Shown here: positions 1 to 5,739 of the stretch, piece after piece | Layout of the letters: each line of letters begins with the position of its first letter | How positions within the stretch are numbered: the stretch's first letter is position 1 | Assembly: GCA_004356215.1 (NCBI GenBank) | Contig: SMXR01000071.1 | Location: 1-5,739, forward strand | Direction of reading: 5' to 3' | From: Alphaproteobacteria bacterium | GTDB lineage: Bacteria > Pseudomonadota > Alphaproteobacteria > Sphingomonadales > SMXR01 | DNA length: 5,739 nt | Translations under genes and position numbers: made by a program | The notes under the pieces: model-generated | The model's database searches: none | Told to the model about the DNA's origin: nothing | The model's input: the letters and a program-made list of their open reading frames with translations, nothing else

Positions 1-417
1 AAGGAAGGCCGGGAGATTGACCGGGAGGCCCTGATTGCCTTTTGTGAAAAATGTATTCAAACGAAAAGTGTGGCACTGATTGAGGGCATTGGCGGCAGCC
101 ATGTGCCGTTGGCCCCGAACTTTCTGGTGGCCGACTGGATCAGCGCCCTCAAAATTCCTGCGGTGGTGGTGACCGGCAGTTATCTCGGGGCCATAAATCA
201 CTCCCTTTCCACCCTGGCGGCGCTGGCGGCCAAGGGGGTTGATGTCGCGGCGCTGGTCATTTCAGAATCCACCGAGGCCGCCATGCCGCTTTCCGAAACC
301 AGAGAAGCGCTGGCCGAACACCTGCCCGGCCTGCATATAATTTCTTTAAAACGCATTCAAAGGAAACCACCCTGGCGCTTTGCCGATGACCTGACAGGTT
401 TGGTGGAAAACCTTTAG
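1..417 (+). CDS. bioD: Dethiobiotin synthetase, C-terminal part (5' end outside window)
   Basis: ATP-dependent dethiobiotin synthetase closes the ureido ring of dethiobiotin from 7,8-diaminopelargonate and CO2, the penultimate step of biotin synthesis, in the cytoplasm. The frame is open from base 1, giving 138 visible residues of a protein usually about 210-240 long, so the N-terminal P-loop is missing. The visible part has the family's EGxGG-x-x-VPL motif (residues 28-37, EGIGGSHVPL), whose Glu is a Mg2+ ligand in E. coli BioD. A beta strand and LGAINHSLST (62-71) follow, matching the conserved LGxINHxLLT segment. VISES (86-90) sits where E. coli has an Asn used for adenine recognition. The in-frame GTG at 70 is not a plausible start, because it would remove part of the strand leading into the EGxGG motif. 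The stop overlaps that of the convergent gene on the minus strand. Whether other bio genes lie upstream cannot be seen. Identification as BioD is inferred from motifs and is fairly secure. Confidence 0.85.
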   Translation, partial: KEGREIDREALIAFCEKCIQTKSVALIEGIGGSHVPLAPNFLVADWISALKIPAVVVTGSYLGAINHSLSTLAALAAKGVDVAALVISESTEAAMPLSETREALAEHLPGLHIISLKRIQRKPPWRFADDLTGLVENL

Positions 418-1184
418 CCCAGCCTTGACTTGCGCCGGGTGACAAACCCCGCCAGCCAGCCGGCAAAAAGGGCAATGATCACCGCCATAATGCCATAAAG
501 CCGTGGCTGTTCGGTGGCCAGGGTATAGACCGCGCGCTCGAACCCCGCCTTGTCGATCCGGATTACCTTGTCAGTGCGACCCAACAGGACGCCATCCTTA
601 AAAAGGTAGGCTGCGGCGGTATAGCTGCCGCTGGGCACAGTTGCCGGGAAGAAAAAGTCGGCGCGGAACAGGACACCAGAGGTGACCGGCATTTCCTCGG
701 TGGATATGGCAAAAAGCCGTTCGTCTTCCTTGTTGCGTATCAGCCCTTCAATGTAATCCACCGGGACCGCTGTGGCGGTGAAATCCTGGTTTTCGATGCC
801 TAATTTTAAATTGGCCAAAACTTCCGCATCGGCAATCTCGGACAAGGGCCGGGTACTGGCCAGGGCATAATAAACCGGAACATTTTCCAGCAGCTTGGCT
901 TCGGTATTGACCCAAAACCCGAACACCCGTTCTTTTTTGCGAACCAAATGGTTGCGCGCCTCACCGGTGATAGCAATCACAATTTCGTAGCGCGCGCTTT
1001 CAACATCGTCGCTGTTAATCGCCCCGAAAAGCAACAGCGTTTCGCCGGTAAAGCTGTGCCGCAATTCAATTTCGTATTGCGAAATATCAGTGACGATTTC
1101 CTGCGCGCGAAGCGGCAAGGCAAAACTTGTGAAAACAATGCCAAAAACAATGCCAAAAACAAGGGTGAAGATAAAGCGCATCAT
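414..1184 (-). CDS. Alph_Pro_TM (TIGR02186-like) secreted, membrane-anchored protein
   Basis: This 256-residue protein belongs to a family of predicted membrane proteins (about 260-270 residues) known almost only from Alphaproteobacteria; its function is unknown. Residues 1-27 form a hydrophobic signal peptide, probably cut after LPLRA, just before Gln28. Residues 30-225 form a probably beta-rich periplasmic domain carrying the family-like stretch GFWVNTEAKLLENVP (89-103) followed by YYALASTRPL. A single transmembrane helix spans about 229-249, followed by a short basic tail (RRKSRLG) expected in the cytoplasm. The inferred topology is a periplasmic domain anchored at its C-terminus. The gene starts with two consecutive ATG codons. 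The first overlaps the TGA of the upstream permease gene (ATGA) and has a GGAG 8 nt upstream, so I chose it; it suggests translational coupling. The pairing with a TauE/SafE permease suggests a periplasmic accessory role in export, but this is inference. Its stop overlaps the stop of convergent bioD. Confidence 0.85.
   Translation of the reverse strand: MMRFIFTLVFGIVFGIVFTSFALPLRAQEIVTDISQYEIELRHSFTGETLLLFGAINSDDVESARYEIVIAITGEARNHLVRKKERVFGFWVNTEAKLLENVPVYYALASTRPLSEIADAEVLANLKLGIENQDFTATAVPVDYIEGLIRNKEDERLFAISTEEMPVTSGVLFRADFFFPATVPSGSYTAAAYLFKDGVLLGRTDKVIRIDKAGFERAVYTLATEQPRLYGIMAVIIALFAGWLAGFVTRRKSRLG
1129..1164. repeat. 12-bp tandem repeat, about 2.8 copies, in a signal-peptide coding region
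   Basis: On the plus strand the unit CCAAAAACAATG occurs at 1141-1152. A copy at 1153-1164 matches 11 of 12 bases, and a more diverged copy at 1129-1140 matches at its last nine bases. Read on the minus strand, the array encodes a repeated Phe-Gly-Ile-Val unit (residues about 10-17) in the hydrophobic core of the Alph_Pro_TM protein's signal peptide. The 12-bp length keeps the reading frame, so changes in copy number would lengthen or shorten the hydrophobic core by four residues per unit. Confidence 0.8.
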
Positions 1185-2101
1185 CGGGCCATCTCCATCA
1201 CGCTGAACAGTTCATCGGGGGCGGTGAAAAGATCAAAGCCCATTTTGAAGCAAACCCCCAGGACCAAAAGCGCCAGGAAGGTGCGGAATTGTTCGGCTTT
1301 TAATTTATAGCCCATGCGGGCGCCAAGCTGGGCACCGATAACCCCGCCGGTGAGCAACACCAGCGCCATCACCACATCAACCGTCTGGGTATTAACCGAA
1401 TGAAAGTATGTGACCAAGGCGGTGACAAAAACAATCTGGAACAGCGAGGTGCCGACCACCACATGGCCGGGCATACCAAGGATGTAAATTAGGGCCGGGA
1501 TCATGACAAAACCACCGCCAACGCCCATGATCGCCGCCAAAACGCCGACCATAAAGCCAATGAGGATCGGCAGGTAAATGCTCACCACAAGGTGCGATTT
1601 CTTGAATTTCATTTGGTGCGGCCAGGCATGAATCCAGGCCGGGTGGCGCGGCCGCCGCTTGCGGGATTTTTTACCCCGGGCTTTGGCCAGCCAGTGGGTA
1701 AAGTTTTCCCACAGCATCAACAGACCAATGGCGCCAAGGAAAAAGACATAAGCCAGTGAAATCAGGAGGTCGAGCTGGCCAATGCTGTTCAGGTAGGCAA
1801 AAATCTCAGCCCCGGTAAAACTTCCCATGGCCCCCCCGGCCATCAGGATCAGCCCCATTTTGATATCAACGCCGCCGCGCCGGAAATGCGCCAGCGCGCC
1901 CGAGACCGAAGAAGCGGTAATCTGGTTGGCTTCGGTGGCCACTGCTACCGCCGGGGGCACTCCGGTGAAAATCAGTAAGGGGGTCATCAAAAAACCACCA
2001 CCGATGCCAAACATTCCTGATAAAAACCCGACGCCGCCACCCATAACCAGCAATAGCAGGACGTTCAGTGACATCTCGGCTATGGGAAAATAAAGCGACA
2101 T
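1181..2101 (-). CDS. TauE/SafE-family permease (sulfite/sulfonate exporter-like)
   Basis: This 306-residue polytopic inner-membrane protein has the TauE/SafE fold, a family whose members move sulfite, sulfoacetate or other small anions across the membrane. The diagnostic internal duplication is clear. GFLSGMFGIGGGFLMTPLLI (25-44) and GVLAAIMGVGGGFVMIPALI (186-205) are the paired GxGGGF-x-M-x-P repeats, followed by VAVATEANQI (52-61) and VVVGTSLFQI (214-223). The two halves are joined by a very basic loop (about 138-169, with a KKSRKRRPRH run) predicted to be cytoplasmic. About eight membrane segments are expected. I keep the ATG at 2101 because the N-terminal Y-x-P-I-A-E-M stretch is typical of the alphaproteobacterial subfamily; a second Met lies at residue 10. 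The Shine-Dalgarno sequence is weak: GGGA lies about 12 nt upstream. The gene is first in a two-gene unit and overlaps the next gene by 4 bp. The family call is secure, but the substrate is not determinable here. Confidence 0.9.
   Translation of the reverse strand: MSLYFPIAEMSLNVLLLLVMGGGVGFLSGMFGIGGGFLMTPLLIFTGVPPAVAVATEANQITASSVSGALAHFRRGGVDIKMGLILMAGGAMGSFTGAEIFAYLNSIGQLDLLISLAYVFFLGAIGLLMLWENFTHWLAKARGKKSRKRRPRHPAWIHAWPHQMKFKKSHLVVSIYLPILIGFMVGVLAAIMGVGGGFVMIPALIYILGMPGHVVVGTSLFQIVFVTALVTYFHSVNTQTVDVVMALVLLTGGVIGAQLGARMGYKLKAEQFRTFLALLVLGVCFKMGFDLFTAPDELFSVMEMAR
1193..1196 (-). promoter_or_regulatory. Ribosome binding site for the Alph_Pro_TM gene, inside the permease gene
   Basis: On the minus strand a GGAG lies in the last codons of the permease gene, 8 nt before the ATG at 1184. 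With the ATGA stop/start overlap, it supports the first of the two consecutive ATGs and suggests that terminating ribosomes can re-initiate. Confidence 0.6.
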
Positions 2102-2229
2102 AATTAATTGGCGTTCCCGGTTAATCGAACCCTGGCTTTCTTTTTTGCACCAAAGACGTGGAAAAATCCAGCCAACATGGTCATTTTATGTGTTAAGGGA
2201 GAAAGAAGCCCCAAGGAGATTTTTCACCC
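2102..2229. promoter_or_regulatory. Divergent intergenic region between permease unit and beta-oxidation operon
   Basis: These 128 bp must hold the start signals of the beta-oxidation operon (plus strand), and probably those of the permease pair (minus strand). I see no good sigma-70 -35/-10 pair in either direction; a TTGCAC at 2145-2150 has no -10 partner at a suitable distance. Two short inverted repeats could be regulator sites: GGTT-N5-AACC at 2119-2131, lying 18-30 nt before the permease start, and TGGA-N4-TCCA at 2159-2170. Arms of 4 bp are short enough to occur by chance. The region is more AT-rich than the flanking genes, with a T-run at 2141-2146 and AATTAATT at 2102-2109. Confidence 0.45.
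2213..2218 (+). promoter_or_regulatory. Ribosome binding site of the acyl-CoA dehydrogenase gene
   Basis: A strong AAGGAG ends 11 nt before the ATG at 2230. The spacing is slightly long but acceptable, and the site supports this start codon. Confidence 0.65.
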
Positions 2230-3999
2230 ATGCCAACCTACCGCGCGCCAATCAAAGATATGCTTTACCTCCTGAATGATGTTCTGAAACTGGAGCGGTA
2301 TTCCAATCTCAAAGGTTTTTCCGAGGCCAGTCCCGACATTATTTCCGCGATTTTGAAAGAAGGCGCAAAATTCAATGAAGAGGTTTTGCAACCACTAAAC
2401 CAGTCGGGCGACAGGGAAGGTTGCACCCGTCATTCTGATGGCAGCGTTACTGCCCCAAAGGGTTTTAAAGAAGCCTACAAACTTTATTCAGATGGTGGCT
2501 GGGGCGGCCTGACCGCACCACCCGAATATGGCGGCCAGGGGCTGCCCCATGTGCTCGGCCTGGCTTTTGAGGAAATGGTGACATCGGCCAATCTGTCATT
2601 TTCGCTCTATCCTTTCCTGACCTCGGGGGTTGTTGCGCTTTTGGACAAACTTGGCTCCAATGAGCAAAAAGAAACATATTTGACCAATCTTATCGCAGGT
2701 AAATGGTCGGGCACCATGAACCTGACCGAGCCGCAATGCGGCACCGATTTGGGGTTGTTGCGCACCAAGGCCGAGGCGGAAAAAGATGGCTCCTACAAGA
2801 TCACCGGCACCAAGATTTTTATTTCAGCCGGTGAGCACGACCTTAGTGAAAATATTATTCACCTGGTGCTGGCGAAAATCCCTGGCGGACCCGATGGCGT
2901 CAAGGGCATCAGCCTGTTTATTGTACCCAAGCTGATTGATGGTAAAGCCAACGGCGTCGCTTGCGGTTCGATTGAGGAAAAAATGGGCCTGCATGGCAAT
3001 TCTACCTGCCTGTTGAATTACGACGGCGCCAAAAGCTTTCTTGTTGGCAAGGAACACGAGGGCCTGAAAGCGATGTTCATCATGATGAATGCGGCGCGCC
3101 TTGGGGTTGGTGTCCAGGGACTGGGGGTCTCTGAAGTGGCCAACCAGAATGCCGCCGATTACGCCCGCGACCGGCTGCAAGGCCGCGCACTTTCAGGGGC
3201 AAAATACCCGGACAAGGATGCCGATCCGATTATCGTTCACCCGGATGTCCGGCGGATGCTGCTGGATGGCAAGTGCTTTAATGAAGGCGGACGGGCGTTG
3301 GCCTACTGGGGCGGACTTTTGATGGATCTGGCGGAAAGCGCGGAGAGCGACCAAGAGCGCGACCATGCCAAGGATATGCTTGCCTTGTTGATTCCAACCA
3401 TCAAAAGCCTTTTGACCGACCTGGGATACGAGATCGCGACCAACGCCCAGCAGGTGTTGGGCGGCCACGGTTATATCGCCGAATGGGGCATGGAACAGTT
3501 TGTTCGCGATGCCCGGATTACTCAAATATATGAGGGCACCAATGGTATCCAGGCGCTTGACCTGGTCGGCCGTAAGCTGCCGCGCGAGGGTGGCCAAGCG
3601 ATCCGCGCATATTTCGAGATGATTGAAGGCTATTGCAAGGACTACGGGAAAGACTATGGCGAATTCACCAGCCCCTTGAAAAACGCGTTGGGGGACCTGC
3701 AACAGGCGAGCCTGTGGCTGATGCAAAACGCGATGAAAAACCCCGACAACGCCGGCGCCGGGGCAACCTCCTACCTGCGTCTTTTAGGCTATGTCGCGCT
3801 CGGCCATATGTGGGCGTGGATGGCGATCACCTCACAAAAAGCACTGGCCGATGGGGTTGGTGACAAAACCTTCCACCAAAACAAGGTCGCCACGGCGCGC
3901 TATTTCATGGGCCGTCACCTGCCCCAAACCAGGGGGTATTATAAAATGATCGAGGCCGGGTCCGATGAGTTGATGGCGTTTCCGGACGACGCCTTTTAA
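2230..3999 (+). CDS. Acyl-CoA dehydrogenase, long form with C-terminal domain (FadE/DmdC-like)
   Basis: This 589-residue FAD enzyme makes trans-2-enoyl-CoA from acyl-CoA and passes electrons to electron-transfer flavoprotein; it is the first step of beta-oxidation. In order it has: an N-terminal extension typical of the long class (about 1-35, starting MPTYRAPIKDM); the N-terminal helical domain to about 155; the middle beta domain with the FAD/substrate signature MNLTEPQCGTDLG (163-175); the C-terminal helical domain with QVLGGHGYIAEWGMEQ (408-423); and the catalytic base Glu435 in QIYEGTNGIQ. An extra C-terminal domain (about 465-589) distinguishes this class from 380-residue enzymes. The length is normal for the class. 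The start is supported by AAGGAG upstream and the conserved N-terminus. It is the first gene of an operon with thiolase and a FadB/FadJ-type gene. Relatives are often annotated as 3-methylmercaptopropionyl-CoA dehydrogenase (DmdC), but this operon favours general fatty acyl-CoA oxidation. Chain-length specificity is unknown. Confidence 0.93.
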   Translation: MPTYRAPIKDMLYLLNDVLKLERYSNLKGFSEASPDIISAILKEGAKFNEEVLQPLNQSGDREGCTRHSDGSVTAPKGFKEAYKLYSDGGWGGLTAPPEYGGQGLPHVLGLAFEEMVTSANLSFSLYPFLTSGVVALLDKLGSNEQKETYLTNLIAGKWSGTMNLTEPQCGTDLGLLRTKAEAEKDGSYKITGTKIFISAGEHDLSENIIHLVLAKIPGGPDGVKGISLFIVPKLIDGKANGVACGSIEEKMGLHGNSTCLLNYDGAKSFLVGKEHEGLKAMFIMMNAARLGVGVQGLGVSEVANQNAADYARDRLQGRALSGAKYPDKDADPIIVHPDVRRMLLDGKCFNEGGRALAYWGGLLMDLAESAESDQERDHAKDMLALLIPTIKSLLTDLGYEIATNAQQVLGGHGYIAEWGMEQFVRDARITQIYEGTNGIQALDLVGRKLPREGGQAIRAYFEMIEGYCKDYGKDYGEFTSPLKNALGDLQQASLWLMQNAMKNPDNAGAGATSYLRLLGYVALGHMWAWMAITSQKALADGVGDKTFHQNKVATARYFMGRHLPQTRGYYKMIEAGSDELMAFPDDAF

Positions 4000-4002
4000 G
4001 GA
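3998..4002 (+). promoter_or_regulatory. Ribosome binding site of the thiolase gene, overlapping the upstream stop codon
   Basis: AAGGA shares two bases with the TAA of the acyl-CoA dehydrogenase gene and ends 8 nt before the ATG at 4011. The arrangement indicates tight co-translation and supports the chosen start. Confidence 0.6.
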
Positions 4003-4010
4003 CAGACAAA

Positions 4011-5219
4011 ATGACCGAAGCCTATATATATGACGCTGTAAGAACCCCGCGCGGGCGTGGCAAAAAGGATGGCAGCCTGCACCAAATCACCCCAATACAA
4101 CTGGCAACCCAAAGCCTGGAAGCGATCCGCGAGCGCAATTCGCTTGATACCAGCCTTATCGAAGATGTAATTTTGGGCTGCGTTGCCCCGGTCGGCGAAC
4201 AAGGCGCCAATGTTGCCCGGGTGGCCGCCCTGAACGCTGGCTTTGATGACCGGGTGCCGGGTTTCCAGATCAATCGTTTTTGTGCCTCGGGACTGGAAGC
4301 GGTCAACATATCTGCCGCCAAGGTGATTTCCGGTGAAGCCGATCTGGTTATCGGCGGCGGCGTCGAGAGTATGTCGCGGGTGCCGATGGGGGCTGACGGT
4401 GGCGCCATGGCAACCGATCCGGCGGTGGCCTTCAAAACCTATTTCGTACCGCAAGGAATTTCCGCAGACCTGATTGCCACCAAGTATGGCTATTCCCGGG
4501 AAGACGTCGATGCCTTCGCGGTGGAAAGCCAAAGGCGGGCAGAAGCCGCGTGGAAAGAAAAACGCTTCCAACATTCAATTGTACCGGTCAGGGATGTCAT
4601 CGGCCAGCCGGTGCTGGACCACGACGAACACATGCGCCCGGAAACCGATATGCAATCGCTGGGCGCCTTGAAGCCCTCATTTCTCGACCTTGGCCAGAAT
4701 TACGGCTTCGATTCAGTGGCGCTGCAAAAGTACCCGGAGTTTGAAGCGATCAACCATGTCCATCATGCTGGGAATTCTTCCGGCATTGTCGATGGTGCCG
4801 CCGCGGTTCTGGTCGGCAGCAAGGAAGCCGGCAAAGCCATCGGCCTGAAACCAAGGGCGCGGTTCAGGGCCTTTGCCTCGGTTGGGACCGAACCGACAAT
4901 CATGCTGACCGGCCCAAGTTATGCCGCTGAAAAGGCGCTGAAAAAAGCCGGGATGACACCTTCCGACATTGACCTTTGGGAGATTAACGAGGCGTTTTCC
5001 GCCGTTGTCCTGCGTTTCATGGAGGCGCTTTCAGTGGACCATTCAGACTTAAACGTCTGCGGCGGTGCAATTGCCATGGGCCATCCATTGGGGGCAACCG
5101 GGGCGATGATTTTGGGCACCGTCCTCGATGAGCTTGAGCGCACCGGAAAATCAACCGCGGTGACCGCGCTGTGTATTGGCGCCGGCATGGGCACCGCCAC
5201 CATCATCGAGCGGATATAG
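4011..5219 (+). CDS. fadA: Thiolase (acetyl-CoA C-acyltransferase), beta-oxidation type
   Basis: This 402-residue thiolase cleaves 3-ketoacyl-CoA with CoA to acetyl-CoA and a shortened acyl-CoA, the last step of the cycle, in the cytoplasm. The catalytic set is complete: nucleophile Cys91 in NRFCASGLEAVN (88-99); NEAF at 326-329; His358 in GGAIAMGHPLGATG (351-364); and the second Cys388 in LCIGAGMGTA (387-396). HAGNSSGIVDGAAA (252-265) is the conserved segment closing the N-terminal domain. The length is normal. Residue 350, just before GGAIAMGHP, is Cys where many relatives have Asn (NVNGG). Position in the operon, 11 bp after the dehydrogenase and 10 bp before a FadB/FadJ-type gene, argues for the degradative role. 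Biosynthetic acetoacetyl-CoA thiolases (PhaA/AtoB) share these motifs, so chain-length preference is not settled by sequence. The symbol reflects role by context. Confidence 0.92.
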   Translation: MTEAYIYDAVRTPRGRGKKDGSLHQITPIQLATQSLEAIRERNSLDTSLIEDVILGCVAPVGEQGANVARVAALNAGFDDRVPGFQINRFCASGLEAVNISAAKVISGEADLVIGGGVESMSRVPMGADGGAMATDPAVAFKTYFVPQGISADLIATKYGYSREDVDAFAVESQRRAEAAWKEKRFQHSIVPVRDVIGQPVLDHDEHMRPETDMQSLGALKPSFLDLGQNYGFDSVALQKYPEFEAINHVHHAGNSSGIVDGAAAVLVGSKEAGKAIGLKPRARFRAFASVGTEPTIMLTGPSYAAEKALKKAGMTPSDIDLWEINEAFSAVVLRFMEALSVDHSDLNVCGGAIAMGHPLGATGAMILGTVLDELERTGKSTAVTALCIGAGMGTATIIERI

Positions 5220-5223
5220 GGGA
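5218..5223 (+). promoter_or_regulatory. Ribosome binding site of the FadB/FadJ-type gene, overlapping the thiolase stop
   Basis: AGGGGA begins within the TAG stop of the thiolase gene and ends 6 nt before the ATG at 5230. It repeats the stop-overlapping arrangement seen at the previous junction and supports this start. Confidence 0.55.
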
Positions 5224-5229
5224 AGCGCC

Positions 5230-5739
5230 ATGACCAAAACGATAAAATACTCGCTCGATACGGACGGTATTGCGACCCTCATTATCGATGTTCCCGATCA
5301 TTCGATGAACGTTTTGACGCCGGAATTCCTGAAAGAGCTCGATGGCCTGATCGACCAGATCGCGGCGGATGACAAGATTAAGGGGGCGATTATCGCCTCA
5401 GCCAAGGACACCTTTGTTGCCGGGGCGGATCTGGCGATGATCAACCAAATCATTTCAATTGCGCAAAAGGGTAATGCCACAAAGGCCTTTAACCAGGCTT
5501 TCGGCCTTAACCAGTTGTTCAGGAAGCTTGAAACCTGTGGCAAACCGTTTGTTGCCGCGGTGGGTGGCCTGACGCTGGGTGGCGGGTTCGAGCTGGCGCT
5601 TTGCTGTCATCATCGCATTGTTGCCGACGACCCAACCATCAAGATCGGTTTTCCCGAAGTGATGCTGGGCATTCTGCCCGGTGCCGGTGGCACCCAGCGG
5701 TTGCCGCGCCTGGCCGGAATTATGGTTGCCCTGCAATAT
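5230..5739 (+). CDS. fadJ: FadB/FadJ-type enoyl-CoA hydratase/3-hydroxyacyl-CoA dehydrogenase, N-terminal part
   Basis: The window ends inside this gene after 170 codons with no stop. The visible part is a crotonase (enoyl-CoA hydratase) domain, which hydrates 2-enoyl-CoA to 3-hydroxyacyl-CoA. It shows the oxyanion-hole strand FVAGADLAMI (62-71) and GGLTLGGGFELAL (112-124) with a first catalytic Glu at 121. The second catalytic Glu is at 143 in FPEVMLGILPGAGGTQRLPR (141-160). These correspond to Glu119 and Glu139 of E. coli FadB; the spacing here is 22 rather than 20 residues. The N-terminal stretch resembles multifunctional FadB/FadJ-type proteins (about 700 residues), in which NAD-dependent 3-hydroxyacyl-CoA dehydrogenase domains follow. 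That half is inferred from the operon, since no separate hydratase or dehydrogenase is seen. A stand-alone hydratase of about 260 residues cannot be excluded. The gene lies 10 bp after the thiolase gene with its own ribosome binding site. Confidence 0.85.
   Translation, partial: MTKTIKYSLDTDGIATLIIDVPDHSMNVLTPEFLKELDGLIDQIAADDKIKGAIIASAKDTFVAGADLAMINQIISIAQKGNATKAFNQAFGLNQLFRKLETCGKPFVAAVGGLTLGGGFELALCCHHRIVADDPTIKIGFPEVMLGILPGAGGTQRLPRLAGIMVALQY

Noticed and set aside
70..72. GTG as a possible start of a short protein
   Set aside because: The frame is open upstream to the window edge, and the residues before GTG are consistent with BioD, so this is an internal codon.
948..1310. 120-codon plus-strand frame across the Alph_Pro_TM/permease junction
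   Set aside because: It runs antisense to two well-supported genes and shows no ribosome binding site or recognisable domain.
2198..2212. GGG...CCC pairing in the leader of the beta-oxidation operon, as a possible attenuator or riboswitch
   Set aside because: The stem would have only about three base pairs with a nine-base loop and no accompanying structure, so it is too weak to call.
3193..3726. 177-codon open frame antisense to the acyl-CoA dehydrogenase gene
   Set aside because: The opposite strand holds the dehydrogenase C-terminal signatures in continuous frame; the antisense product has no recognisable domain.
1181..3999. A dedicated DMSP/sulfur pathway joining the TauE-type permease and the dehydrogenase
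   Set aside because: The two units are transcribed in opposite directions, and the dehydrogenase sits with thiolase and a FadB/FadJ-type gene. Proximity alone does not support a joint sulfur pathway.
4022..4030. TATATATAT run near the thiolase start, as a possible promoter or slippage site
   Set aside because: It encodes the conserved N-terminal strand (Tyr-Ile-Tyr) inside the gene, and the operon needs no promoter here.
3996..4574. 192-codon open frame antisense to the thiolase gene
   Set aside because: It lies wholly opposite a gene with complete catalytic motifs, its translation resembles no family I recognise, and it is a typical shadow frame in GC-rich coding DNA.

Overview
This window looks like ordinary core chromosome of an alphaproteobacterium. 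The taxonomic hint comes mainly from the Alph_Pro_TM (TIGR02186-like) membrane protein, a family described as essentially restricted to Alphaproteobacteria. The style of the TauE/SafE permease next to it and of the long acyl-CoA dehydrogenase fits this too. Coding density is very high. I see no mobile element, RNA gene, CRISPR array or defence-type gene.

Layout: (a) Positions 1-417, plus strand, hold the 3' part of a dethiobiotin synthetase gene (bioD, biotin synthesis), cut by the window edge. (b) Positions 2101-414, minus strand, hold a two-gene unit: a TauE/SafE-family permease, then a secreted, membrane-anchored Alph_Pro_TM protein whose start codon overlaps the permease stop (ATGA). This unit converges on bioD, and the two stop codons overlap. 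(c) Positions 2102-2229 are a 128-bp divergent intergenic region, the only sizeable non-coding stretch. (d) From 2230 to the right edge, plus strand, runs a tightly packed fatty-acid beta-oxidation operon: a 589-residue acyl-CoA dehydrogenase, a 402-residue thiolase, and the start of a FadB/FadJ-type bifunctional enoyl-CoA hydratase/3-hydroxyacyl-CoA dehydrogenase. The gaps are only 11 and 10 bp, and both downstream ribosome binding sites overlap the preceding stop codon.

The plus-strand operon covers a whole beta-oxidation turn: acyl-CoA oxidation to enoyl-CoA, hydration and second oxidation, then thiolysis to acetyl-CoA. The hydroxyacyl-CoA dehydrogenase half of the last protein lies beyond the window and is inferred. 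The permease pair probably serves export of a small sulfur-containing or organic anion, but its substrate cannot be read from the sequence. The biotin gene seems to be an unrelated neighbour.

I found no convincing previously undescribed system. The points most worth a second look are the coupled permease/Alph_Pro_TM pair of unknown function, a 12-bp tandem repeat inside a signal-peptide coding region, and an Asn-to-Cys difference next to the catalytic histidine motif of the thiolase.
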